Shown here: positions 40,487 to 48,536 of the stretch, piece after piece
How positions within the stretch are numbered: the first letter of the stretch is position 1
Layout of the letters: the number at the start of each line of letters is the position of its first letter
Source of the DNA: Advenella faeciporci
GTDB lineage: Bacteria > Pseudomonadota > Gammaproteobacteria > Burkholderiales > Burkholderiaceae_B
Length of the DNA stretch: 64,000 bases
NCBI RefSeq assembly: GCF_014652395.1
Contig: NZ_BMYS01000004.1
Location: 109,226-173,225 of the forward strand
Direction of reading: 5' to 3'
The notes under the pieces: generated by a model
Told to the model about the DNA's origin: nothing
Database searches by the model: none
Seen by the model: only the letters and a program-made list of their open reading frames with translations
Made by a program: the position numbers and the translations under genes

Positions 40487-40513
40487 TGCGTAAATAATAT
40501 ACGCATTGCGTAA
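40487..40513. promoter_or_regulatory. Probable IclR operator
   Basis: Three TGCGTA half-sites: TGCGTA at 40487, TACGCA at 40500 and TGCGTA at 40507. The last two form the palindrome TACGCA-T-TGCGTA; the first two form a dyad with a 7-base spacer. It lies in the divergent gap between the Bug receptor and IclR genes, as expected for an IclR-family site. Confidence 0.55.
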
Positions 40514-40608
40514 TTTTTGTATTCGGGATAACCTGTATCAAGGACTTTTTTTGTAAAATGCCTTATAGCCTATAGACCTCGCTCATCAACAATGACCAGA
40601 ATCTCACC

Positions 40609-41418
40609 ATGAATACAACCGAAAAACCACACATTCCTGACCGCAGGCAGCGGGTACAGGCCGCAGAAACGGGATTTGCCGTCTTGAAAGGATTAGCCAG
40701 AATAGGTGGCAGTGCAAGCCTGACTGCACTGTCCACCTACCTGAATGAGAACCCGGCCAAGGTGCACCGCTACCTGGCCAGTCTGATCGAAGAGGAACTG
40801 GTGATTCAGGAACCCGAAACACAGCAATATCGTCTGGGTCTTGAAGCCATGTTCATTGGTCTTTCAGCCATGCGCCAGTCAGATCCCATTCGCCTGGCCG
40901 AACCGGCCCTGATCCGTCTGCGGGAAACACTGGAAGTCACCAGTTTTATTGCCGTAATGGGTAATAAAGGGCCGGTTATTGTGCGTTTTGAAGAGCCCAG
41001 TCTGCCGGTTACCGTTAACGTGCGGGTGGGTTCTGTCTTGCCTTTGTTAACCTCGGCAACCGGCCGGGTGTTTCTGGGCTTGCAAAATGACAGGCTGGTT
41101 CGGCAACTGGCACAGGAAGAGATAAGTAAAACGACCACTTCATTAAATACTGAAAAAATCAATGACCCCGAAATTTTTATCAATCAACTGCGTGAGGAAG
41201 TACAAAAACGCAACTGCGCGATTGTGAAAGACACCAATTTAAGGGGTATTAGTGCAGTGGCGGCCCCGGTTTATAATTATGCCGGCCAGTTATGTGCCGT
41301 TATCACGGCCCTGGGCGCTACGGGCGGGTTTGATGCCAGCGTGAACGGGAAAATATGCCGTCAGGTGCAGGAAGAAGCACGGCAGCTGAGTACTTCATTG
41401 GGCTATATTAAAGATTGA
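40609..41418 (+). CDS. IclR-family transcriptional regulator
   Basis: A 269-residue regulator. The N-terminal winged helix (AETGFAVLKGLARIGGSASLTALSTYLNENPAKVHRYLASLIEEELV) is followed by the IclR effector domain with GSVLPLLTSATGRVFLGLQ and GISAVAAPVYNYAGQLCAVITALG. Divergently transcribed from the Bug-P450 genes and next to a three-half-site dyad, it is the likely regulator of that cluster, responding to its substrate. Confidence 0.93.
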   Translation: MNTTEKPHIPDRRQRVQAAETGFAVLKGLARIGGSASLTALSTYLNENPAKVHRYLASLIEEELVIQEPETQQYRLGLEAMFIGLSAMRQSDPIRLAEPALIRLRETLEVTSFIAVMGNKGPVIVRFEEPSLPVTVNVRVGSVLPLLTSATGRVFLGLQNDRLVRQLAQEEISKTTTSLNTEKINDPEIFINQLREEVQKRNCAIVKDTNLRGISAVAAPVYNYAGQLCAVITALGATGGFDASVNGKICRQVQEEARQLSTSLGYIKD

Positions 41419-41429
41419 TGCAATCATAG

Positions 41430-41466
41430 GCATGCATCCACAAGCCAAGTGCCTATGGATGCATGC
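41430..41466. terminator. Hairpin between the convergent IclR and autotransporter genes
   Basis: GCATGCATCC (41430-41439) pairs perfectly with GGATGCATGC (41457-41466). An overlapping alternative stem CATAGGC/GCCTATG (41425-41431 and 41451-41457) competes with it. Lying between two converging genes, it probably acts as a bidirectional end, although T runs are lacking. Confidence 0.4.
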
Positions 41467-41487
41467 ATTATTGATGGACCGTTAGCC

Positions 41488-42951
41488 TTAAAACTCCCAG
41501 ACTGCACGTGCAGTGATTTTATGCACTGTAGTTCGTTTACTTAACTCGGCATCATAACCTACCATTACAGACATCCCTTCACGTACCAAAGCGCGGTAGG
41601 CAAGCCCTAACTCAAAGCTGTTGCGTGAAAGGTCATCACCCGACAGGTTAAACGTGTTTCCACCCGATACAAAACGGGCGTTCACATCGGGCAAATCACG
41701 GAACTCATGCAGGTAACGGGCACGGAACCGCAAGCTGCCTTGATCCTCAAACTGATGATTAAGTTCCGCACCCAATACCGATTGAACAGAAGTCGTCGTC
41801 AATTTATCGATATGTTGGGCAATTGCACTGTTACCATCTTCAGTATAGCTGTCAGTCCTGAGGCGGCTGGCACGTACACCTGCCAGCCAGCGCCCGTTCC
41901 AGCCCGGTGCAAGCTGGAATGGCAGTCCCAACTCAAAGCGTCCACTAACATTCCAGCCAGAATAATCACCATTCACAGTGCTGTCGAATCCGTTAAACCG
42001 TACTCGCCGCTCGATTTTATAATCGTTATAACCCACCGCCAAGGCAGCATCAAAGGTCCAGGCGTCAGTATTGTAACTATAGTAAGTACCCAGATTATAG
42101 TTATCCAGTTTCACTTCATCGCCAGTGGCACTTGAGATTCCTTTGGCCTTGGCTTTATTGGCAGACAATGAAACACCCAAGATTGCATTAGCGGATTGAT
42201 CAAATTCAAGACCAGCAGCCAAACCACCACTATTTAATTTAAATCCATCTTGCCGGTCATGCTCTTTTTGCTTTCCCCAAGCGCCTAAACCCATGGCCCA
42301 CAAGCGATAACTGTCATTACCTCCTGTTGTCAAACCACGAGGTGCCGTTGACAAGTCATTGCCTCTAACCGCATCCATACGATCAAAAAATGAGGACATG
42401 ACTGAATTTGTGGCTAATTGCGTTACTTTAGCGGCAGCCCCATTGGTTTGAGGCGCAAGTTGACGCAAGGCGTCCAATAATTGTTCTGTCGTGTTTAAAT
42501 CAGAAACAGCCTGTAGCGGTGGCCCGGCTGTCTGGCTTCCTTGTAGAGCCAATTGATCTAAAGCTGAAAGCGTTGTATTCTGGTTGCCAGACAGCGCATT
42601 AGTTACCGCGATTGGCCGGATCGCATTCAACACCAAATCATTGCCTGAACGGTTAAGGCTATATGACATTAATGAAGAAGAATTCCAGATGGCCAGATTT
42701 TCCGGATTCGCCTCCAAACCCAGGCTGGAAACAATACGGTAACTGGCACCATTTGCAATGTAGCCCCGTGAGACGGGTTGAATGGTAGCACCATCTGCCA
42801 GCGTTGCGATACCCAGGACATTAATCCGGTCTGAACGGTCTTTACCCGCTACACCCACTTCTAGCACCCCATTGGCAGTTTGTGTATAGTTACCACCAAC
42901 ATTAATAATGCGATCGGCTTGCTCACCAGATGTCTTCAGCGTTCCGTTCAC
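41488..42951 (-). CDS. Autotransporter, C-terminal part with beta-barrel (downstream of a frameshift)
   Basis: 487 residues: the end of a beta-helical passenger, a linker helix, and a C-terminal autotransporter beta-barrel from about residue 210 (RLWAMGLGAWGKQKEHDRQDGFKLN) to the final AVWEF, an aromatic C-terminus as required for outer-membrane assembly. The frame is open upstream of the first ATG (GNTTFGGNLDVEGNLSV), matching the point where the upstream frame breaks at about 42996-43002. It belongs with the next entry as one protein of about 835 residues. Alone it lacks a signal peptide and cannot be exported. Confidence 0.8.
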   Translation of the reverse strand: MNGTLKTSGEQADRIINVGGNYTQTANGVLEVGVAGKDRSDRINVLGIATLADGATIQPVSRGYIANGASYRIVSSLGLEANPENLAIWNSSSLMSYSLNRSGNDLVLNAIRPIAVTNALSGNQNTTLSALDQLALQGSQTAGPPLQAVSDLNTTEQLLDALRQLAPQTNGAAAKVTQLATNSVMSSFFDRMDAVRGNDLSTAPRGLTTGGNDSYRLWAMGLGAWGKQKEHDRQDGFKLNSGGLAAGLEFDQSANAILGVSLSANKAKAKGISSATGDEVKLDNYNLGTYYSYNTDAWTFDAALAVGYNDYKIERRVRFNGFDSTVNGDYSGWNVSGRFELGLPFQLAPGWNGRWLAGVRASRLRTDSYTEDGNSAIAQHIDKLTTTSVQSVLGAELNHQFEDQGSLRFRARYLHEFRDLPDVNARFVSGGNTFNLSGDDLSRNSFELGLAYRALVREGMSVMVGYDAELSKRTTVHKITARAVWEF

Positions 42952-42965
42952 GCTTAAGTTACCCT

Positions 42966-43970
42966 CTACATCCAGATTTCCACCAAACGTGGTGTTACCG
43001 AGGTAATGTTGATATTCTGGATATTCTGCAGATCGCCACGGGCAAAAAACTGTGTACCTGCCGTTTCCAGGGTATTGTTACCTGTACCTCCGTCAATGGT
43101 ACCGTTGACTTTACCGCCAAACAGCCGCAGAAGGTCATCACCTGCACCCAAATCAATGGCTTTACCATTGTGACCGGTAATTAACCCATAGTTAATTAAA
43201 ATATCGTTTCCGCCACCCATTTGTACGGCAGCAGCAGGGGTTGTGCTGCCTAATTCATCCACACGCATTGCATCAGGCCCCCCTTCAATGACACCCGTTG
43301 CATAATTAACCAACAAGTCGGCGTAATCACCCACCAAACCAATCGCTGTTTTACGCTCGCCAATAATGCTGCCTTCGTTATAGATACGGGCCGTTGCACC
43401 TGTTGTAGAGCCTGTATCACGCGCGGTTGCAGGATTATTGCTTATGGTGCCGTTAGCGCCGTCATCAAGCAAGATACCCGTTGATTGACCATAAATTTCC
43501 GCTCCTGCCTTATTGATAATGATATTGGGTGTTTTATCCTCAACATCAATACCAAAGCCCGAAGTACCCGTTTGGGTAATGACCCCGCTATTACTCAAGA
43601 TATAGGTGCCGTTAACATCAAGCTTAATCGTTGACCCACCCACGGCACCAATAAGCCCCCTGTTTTCCAGTATGAAAACAGGGGTGGCCGATGCCGTATC
43701 AATGGCATTACCAGTCCCTGTCTGGCTGATAATACCGTCATTAACAAGGGTTGATACTCCATTACCGACTTCTACCGCATCATTGGATCCTGACGTAGTC
43801 AATGTGCCACCCGCCTCGACAGTACCAAGGTCAAGATTGGATAAAGTTTGTTTGTTTGTCTCTGTTGTACCGCTGGCCACTGTAAAACTGGCTGCGTAAG
43901 AACTTGAAATAAATGAGACCTGCAAGGCGGCCACTAATGTTAGCAACTTGAAATTATTATTGAAATTCAA
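42966..43970 (-). CDS. Autotransporter, N-terminal passenger part (upstream of a frameshift)
   Basis: 334 residues with a signal peptide (NFNNNFKLLTLVAALQVSFI, cleavage after SSYA) and a repetitive passenger of right-handed beta-helix type with many NDGI, NRG, NSG and NEGS turns. After QNIQNINITS the frame runs out of similarity and stops; the continuation GNTTFGGNLDVEG lies in another frame, consistent with loss of a single G at about 42996-43002. The surface role cannot be told from sequence. It is a single-gene unit with about 190 bases of upstream sequence. Confidence 0.8.
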   Translation of the reverse strand: MNFNNNFKLLTLVAALQVSFISSSYAASFTVASGTTETNKQTLSNLDLGTVEAGGTLTTSGSNDAVEVGNGVSTLVNDGIISQTGTGNAIDTASATPVFILENRGLIGAVGGSTIKLDVNGTYILSNSGVITQTGTSGFGIDVEDKTPNIIINKAGAEIYGQSTGILLDDGANGTISNNPATARDTGSTTGATARIYNEGSIIGERKTAIGLVGDYADLLVNYATGVIEGGPDAMRVDELGSTTPAAAVQMGGGNDILINYGLITGHNGKAIDLGAGDDLLRLFGGKVNGTIDGGTGNNTLETAGTQFFARGDLQNIQNINITSVTPRLVEIWM

Positions 43971-44159
43971 AACAATAGCCTTTGTGTGAAATTAGAATTA
44001 GCAACACTCTAAAAGGCTAAAATGAAAGCTTTGTGACAAAATCTGACGTATTGAAAAATTCAGTATGAATGAACTGGACTTATTTCATTTGTACAACGAA
44101 ATTTGAATGAGTTGTTAAACATCGACGAATACATCGCGCATCACAACACCCACCCAAAC

Positions 44160-44332
44160 CGTTCATTGGAAACAAGGTGCTGATAGGATGTAAGGCGTCG
44201 GCGGTCGGTGGCCCTGATAAAGTTCAGCTCAATACCAGCCAGCGATTGAGTGACCAACACGCCCGACAGCAGATCAGCCATGAACTCGGGCATGAAAGGC
44301 TGAAAGTGACGTCGATCTATCTGGGAACTTGA
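44160..44332 (+). pseudogene. Tyrosine recombinase C-terminal remnant (scar 1)
   Basis: The plus-strand frame ending at the stop 44330-44332 reads SQRLSDQHARQQISHELGHE then RLKVTSIYLGT. This is the end of a phage-type integrase with the catalytic Arg region, the LGH motif and the Tyr nucleophile (IYLG). The rest of the gene is missing. It ends 3 bases before the RhuM fragment on the other strand. Confidence 0.55.
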
Positions 44333-44335
44333 GGC

Positions 44336-44915
44336 TTATCCGTCATCTCTGGTGTTTGGCTCACTGGCCGCCAGTTTTTTCACTGCTTTGTCGAAGTCGC
44401 TTTCAAACAGACGATCCTGCACAATTCTGTACTTCTCAAATTCACTTTCCGCATGCGTCTGAGCAAGTTTTGCAGAAATCTTGCCGCTGTTCTGTAGCAC
44501 TTCCCGTTCATCAAATTCGAGGAAGGCGTCCAGCCGCTTGGACCAGTCTTCCATGCTCATGGGAATCTTGCGGTGAGCACGATCCTCGGCCAACTCCAGA
44601 TAGGCGTTGACGATACGACCCAATGAATCCAACTCGTCCTTGGTCAAGTAGTTCTTGGCCACGGCCACGTCGGTTTTCAGGATCTTGCCTTCGGGCGCGC
44701 TCGCCCAGGAAGCTGCCGTTTTCCATGCGCTGACGATCCAGCACGTAGCCCTTGATGGCGAATTCACGCAGGACGCCAGTTGCCCACTGGCGGAACTGCG
44801 TTGCGCGTAGGGAGTTGACCCGGTAGCCGACGGAAATGATGGCATCGAGGTTGTAGAACTGGGTCTGGTAGTTCTTGCCATCACTGGCAGTTATCCGGAA
44901 TTTCCGGATAACTGT
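44336..44915 (-). pseudogene. RhuM-family gene, fragment with frameshifts (copy A)
   Basis: The minus strand encodes RhuM segments in alternating frames: FYNLDAIISVGYRVNSLRAT, then VLDRQRMENGSFLGE in a second frame, then KNYLTKDELDSLGRIVNAYL and EKYRIVQDRLFESDFDKAV to the stop at 44336. At least two frameshifts break it. RhuM proteins are a widespread, poorly understood family found near mobile elements, often fused to a Fic domain. Confidence 0.65.
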
Positions 44916-44923
44916 TTCCGCAG

Positions 44924-45251
44924 TCAGTTCCTGGCTGGCAAAGATGGCCGTGCCGAACTGACACGATAACCTACTGAAATAATGGCATCGAGATTATAGT
45001 GTTTGAGTTTTCTTCGAACCTGACGAGCACCTTCCTGACGAACTACCGAGAAATCCTCAGCAGTTGAAGACTCATTCAATTCTTGCTCTTTATAAATATT
45101 TTTCAAATGTAAACTTATATTGTCAGATGAAGTCTCAAACAACTCCGCCATCTGTGCCTGACTTAACCACACCGTGTCCTGCTGCAAAGCAACATGTAAC
45201 TGTGCCTGTCCATCAGCGCTTAATAAAAATCTGTACCTGTTGTTTATCCAT
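44924..45251 (-). pseudogene. RhuM-family gene, 5' fragment (copy B)
   Basis: From the ATG at 45251 the minus strand reads MDKQQVQI, a one-base frameshift, then LSADGQAQLHVALQQDTVWL and SQAQMAELFETSSDNISLHL through to YNLDAIISVGYRVSS, the RhuM N-terminal domain. At about 44960 it joins, out of frame, a second RhuM sequence (copy A) near the same conserved motif, which suggests recombination between two RhuM genes. Confidence 0.65.
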
Positions 45252-45469
45252 TATCCAATCCTGCGTTTACTTGTTCCAGACACTTTTCACCATGTCCGGT
45301 ACGACTGTAAATGTCCATCTGTTCTTTGTGCTTATTCGCAAAATGGTTTACTAACGATTCGCAGTCTCACTTCCCGATGCAAAAGGATTGATTGAGTTGT
45401 ATCTTATTGATTATAAAAATTATTTTTGGGTGTGCTAGGCTTATTTGGACCTATTCTTGGACCCAACGC

Positions 45470-45526
45470 CGATGCGTCTCTCTTACTGGACATGCATGGC
45501 GGTAACGTCGATTTACCTGGGATTTT
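45470..45526 (+). pseudogene. Tyrosine recombinase C-terminal remnant (scar 2)
   Basis: The plus strand reads LTGHA in one frame and MAVTSIYLGF then stop in the next, matching the LGHARxxVTSIYLG ending of tyrosine recombinases with one frameshift. It lies just outside the qatD end and resembles scar 1. The match is short. Confidence 0.35.
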
Positions 45527-45538
45527 GAGAACAGCGTT

Positions 45539-46303
45539 TCAGCTGACAAGGTTCCGCAGGTTGTCGCGAACGATCTTAGCAACATGTGCTGCAGGTAGCC
45601 GATGCAGCCGGCCAAGCTCCTCCACGACCGACGCTACATCGGACGGCTTGGATGGCCTGTCCTCTGTTCGAGTGAATGGCCCGTCTGTCTCTGTAAGTAG
45701 CCTATCCAACGGAATCGCCTGAACCATGGTCAGATGCCGCTCACTGGCCAGCATAGCTGCGTTGATGGAAAAGTAGCATCCTAATTCCATGGCTCGCCTA
45801 GCTTCGCTTTTCGTACCGGTGAACCAGTGCATGACTACTTTACCCCTGCTACGGGGCAGGAACGCTTCGACATGCTCCAGAACGGCTCTTACAGCTCTCA
45901 CGCTGTGAACCGTAATGATCTTGTCGCCTGCTCCCGCACAGCGTCGGAGGATATGCTGAAAAACGCGCTGCTGAGCCTCCATTGACTTGTAATAACGCGG
46001 CCCTGCATCCAGGCCAACCTCGCCCACATAGCGGGTTTCGGATAGGTAGTCATCCCACAACGCGATTTCTGCCTCACGCTCTGCCACCAGTTGCGGATGC
46101 AGCCCTAGTGCCGCGCGCACATGTTTCGTGCGTTGTGCCAACTCATGATTGCGAGGCCATGCCCTTGGGGTTGTAGTTACCGCAAGTGTGAAAACGCCAG
46201 CCTCGTCGGCCTCACGGACAGCCGTTTCGTGGTCTGGATAAAGATCCAGATGGCAATGGAAGTCCACCAATCCTGTCGTCACGCTCACATCTCTCCACAT
46301 CAA
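45539..46303 (-). CDS. qatD: Qat defence system protein QatD (TatD-like nuclease)
   Basis: A TatD-family metal-dependent hydrolase of 254 residues. DFHCHLDLYPD carries the HxH metal ligands, EVGLDAG the Glu, HSVRAV and MHWFTG further His ligands, and TETDGPF the final Asp. It overlaps the qatC stop by 4 bases (ATGA) in the order qatA-qatB-qatC-qatD, which defines the Qat anti-phage system. A GTG at 46285 preceded by GGAGA is a possible alternative start. TatD proteins are DNases; the role in Qat is not established. Confidence 0.88.
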   Translation of the reverse strand: MMWRDVSVTTGLVDFHCHLDLYPDHETAVREADEAGVFTLAVTTTPRAWPRNHELAQRTKHVRAALGLHPQLVAEREAEIALWDDYLSETRYVGEVGLDAGPRYYKSMEAQQRVFQHILRRCAGAGDKIITVHSVRAVRAVLEHVEAFLPRSRGKVVMHWFTGTKSEARRAMELGCYFSINAAMLASERHLTMVQAIPLDRLLTETDGPFTRTEDRPSKPSDVASVVEELGRLHRLPAAHVAKIVRDNLRNLVS

Positions 46304-47667
46304 CTCGGTTTGGTTTGCACGCCTGCGACTAACTTTCCGACCTCCGCAAGCCCACGTTTATAGACATCGGCGAGCTGATCGAGATGTGCAGTCTCATCGG
46401 CGAGAGAACCAGGTTTATGGATCAACAGGGCTGCAAGCTGGGGCTGCTTCTTGAGTCGCACAATTGCATATTGGAACGACCTGATCTGAACGCCTTCCGC
46501 TTTGCGAGTATCCAGAATCTGTGCGTGCAGATCGGAAACCGTATACCGAGTGTCGTCGTTCCCTGCTCCCCATGCAGCTTCCAAAGCTGCACGTCGGATG
46601 AGACAAGGTAAGCAGTAGCCACAATGCTCAATTCCCAAGCCTTTCCAGCGACCCTTGGTGGGCGATGAGCAAGATAACGAGTCCCCGGCCAATTGCTTCA
46701 GCAAGCCGGGATCAAGACAGCCTGACGCCATTTCTCCTTTCGTCTTGTCCCAGAACGGATTCCACACCTTTCCATCTATGCCAAGCGCGCTCAGCAAGTC
46801 ATTCCAACGTGCCATATAGTAGGGATGAGTTGTCCGCGTGCTGTTGGACCCAAGGCGTAACGGATCCAACGGTACATTTAAGGCAATCAATCCATTTTCT
46901 GGTACGCGTAGGGTAAAGCTTCGTCCCAACCCGGTTCCGGCAAAGACCCCGATTGCGAAGAAGAGAAAGGATCTTCCCCGCGTGCTGTCCTCTGGGCCAA
47001 CGCCTTTTATCAAGTCCTGCTTAAAGGCCATCCCCACACGCAGCCGTTCAAACGACGACTGCTTATAGTGTGCTTTCAAGCCTGAGAACAGTTTGTTCTG
47101 GGCATCACTGGCTGCACCATCTCCTGAATGGCTGATCAGCAAAGGAGTCTTCCCGCTATGCAGCAGATCTATTGCGCCAATAAGACTATCCAAACCACCT
47201 GAGAATAGACTGAGAGTGTCGAAGGGATGGGCAATCAGGCTGGGGGCTGCTGGCTCGACAACTGATTCAAATCGAGAAGGGCGAACCCTGAAGCCTAGTT
47301 CCCACCGATCTCCCGTTAAGAAATTCAGCAGGCTTTCCAGTATGGGGGCCGCGGCCATCCATCGAGGCGCATCGCTGACAGGCACGACCAGGCGGATCTC
47401 TCGTGTCCAAGAGTCTTGAGACTGTTCGGCACGAGAAATACGGGTATCTGCGGCATGTACATGGGCTGCCAACACCAGCAAATCCACACCGATTTCAGAT
47501 GGCGTGACGCCAAGCTTTTTCAGACTGCTCAACGCGCCAGCAATGCCATGATCCAGCGATTTCTCTCCAGCCACGAGCTGCAGATAGGTGCGCTGTTCAT
47601 CCCTGCCTGCTGGAATATCCAATTGGTCATCTGGGCCGAAGCGGCCAGCCAACAGTTGTCGCTTCAT
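46300..47667 (-). CDS. qatC: Qat defence system protein QatC (QueC-like)
   Basis: 455 residues. The central PP-loop ATP-pyrophosphatase motif LFSGGLDSLIGAI resembles QueC, the 7-cyano-7-deazaguanine synthase, and EHCGYCLPCLIRR near the C-terminus is its zinc-binding cysteine cluster. The protein is about twice the length of QueC, with an N-terminal domain unlike it. No other queuosine genes are nearby, which supports the Qat assignment. In defence systems QueC-like enzymes are thought to modify a protein or base; here this is inference. It overlaps qatB and qatD by 4 bases each. Confidence 0.9.
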   Translation of the reverse strand: MKRQLLAGRFGPDDQLDIPAGRDEQRTYLQLVAGEKSLDHGIAGALSSLKKLGVTPSEIGVDLLVLAAHVHAADTRISRAEQSQDSWTREIRLVVPVSDAPRWMAAAPILESLLNFLTGDRWELGFRVRPSRFESVVEPAAPSLIAHPFDTLSLFSGGLDSLIGAIDLLHSGKTPLLISHSGDGAASDAQNKLFSGLKAHYKQSSFERLRVGMAFKQDLIKGVGPEDSTRGRSFLFFAIGVFAGTGLGRSFTLRVPENGLIALNVPLDPLRLGSNSTRTTHPYYMARWNDLLSALGIDGKVWNPFWDKTKGEMASGCLDPGLLKQLAGDSLSCSSPTKGRWKGLGIEHCGYCLPCLIRRAALEAAWGAGNDDTRYTVSDLHAQILDTRKAEGVQIRSFQYAIVRLKKQPQLAALLIHKPGSLADETAHLDQLADVYKRGLAEVGKLVAGVQTKPS

Positions 47668-48536
47668 TGGTCGGCCTCCGCTTCTCCCAAAGACTGCAGA
47701 ATGGCAAATGTGGACTCGTAAACACTGTCTACGAATGACTGAATACGATCATGGGAAAGATTTGGCGAGTGCTCCCGCGACCGAGCCAAAGCATCGCTCA
47801 CGCCTCCACGTATGAAGTCCCTCAATTGCTTTTCAACTCGATGTGCAGCCTGTGCATCCAATGGCATCGTGACCACCTTCGTGCCAATGTCATTGCAAAT
47901 ACGCGCCTCGATCGCATGGGTGGCGTACAACTCAAAAACTGTATCCATCTGCTCCAGCGTGAAGGCTGTCAGATCAGCCAATCCTTCGTTCGCCAGATCG
48001 ATGATTGTTTCGATATACGCTTCGCGCGCAATGCCTTCATCGACGGTACCCGCTCCCGGACAGATGTGATCGGCCAGCGCAATGAACACTTCCGAGACGG
48101 GTCGTCCCGCCATGGAGTCGAGATTGAACTCACGTAGCGCTTCACGCATCCCTCGCGTATTCGCATCGGCGAGGAATCCAAGCAGTCTTGCGCCGGCACT
48201 GCGCGAAGCGCCCATACGTTGTGCTGCTTGGCGAGCGCCGCCAGAGGATGTGGAGACATACCGCGAGATGGCTCGGCCAAGATTGGTTCGATCACTACCG
48301 CCAGATCCTGCGAATCTCGTAAGGTTGTTGCGTGCGCCTGAAAAACGCTGCGGATCCGCAACCTTTGGTATTGGGGGCTTTTCCGGAGGCGAGGGTGGGT
48401 TGGCTGCATCAGGTGGTGGCGTTCCGTCTGGGGCTCCATCGGGATTCGCTGGTGGTGATGCTGGTGGGTCCCCCAACCACGAGGGAACCAATGGAGTGTC
48501 TCCACCCGGGCCACCATATGCTGTTGACGTCCCCAT
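47664..48536 (-). CDS. qatB: Qat defence system protein QatB
   Basis: 290 residues from the ATG at 48536, which shares bases with the qatA stop (TAATG). The N-terminus is a long Pro/Gly-rich, disordered stretch, beginning MGTSTAYGGPGG and including PPASPPANPDGAPDGTPPPD, followed by a mostly helical domain with RYVSTSSGGARQAAQRMG. I know it only by its position between a KAP ATPase and a QueC-like gene; no catalytic motif is visible. The flexible Gly-containing N-terminus could be a substrate for modification by the QatC enzyme, which is speculative. Confidence 0.82.
   Translation of the reverse strand: MGTSTAYGGPGGDTPLVPSWLGDPPASPPANPDGAPDGTPPPDAANPPSPPEKPPIPKVADPQRFSGARNNLTRFAGSGGSDRTNLGRAISRYVSTSSGGARQAAQRMGASRSAGARLLGFLADANTRGMREALREFNLDSMAGRPVSEVFIALADHICPGAGTVDEGIAREAYIETIIDLANEGLADLTAFTLEQMDTVFELYATHAIEARICNDIGTKVVTMPLDAQAAHRVEKQLRDFIRGGVSDALARSREHSPNLSHDRIQSFVDSVYESTFAILQSLGEAEADQ

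Noticed and set aside
46300-47667. Queuosine biosynthesis (QueC) as the function of the QueC-like gene
   Set aside because: The protein is about twice the length of QueC and sits in an overlapping operon with a KAP ATPase and a TatD-like gene, with no queDE nearby; the Qat assignment explains all four genes.
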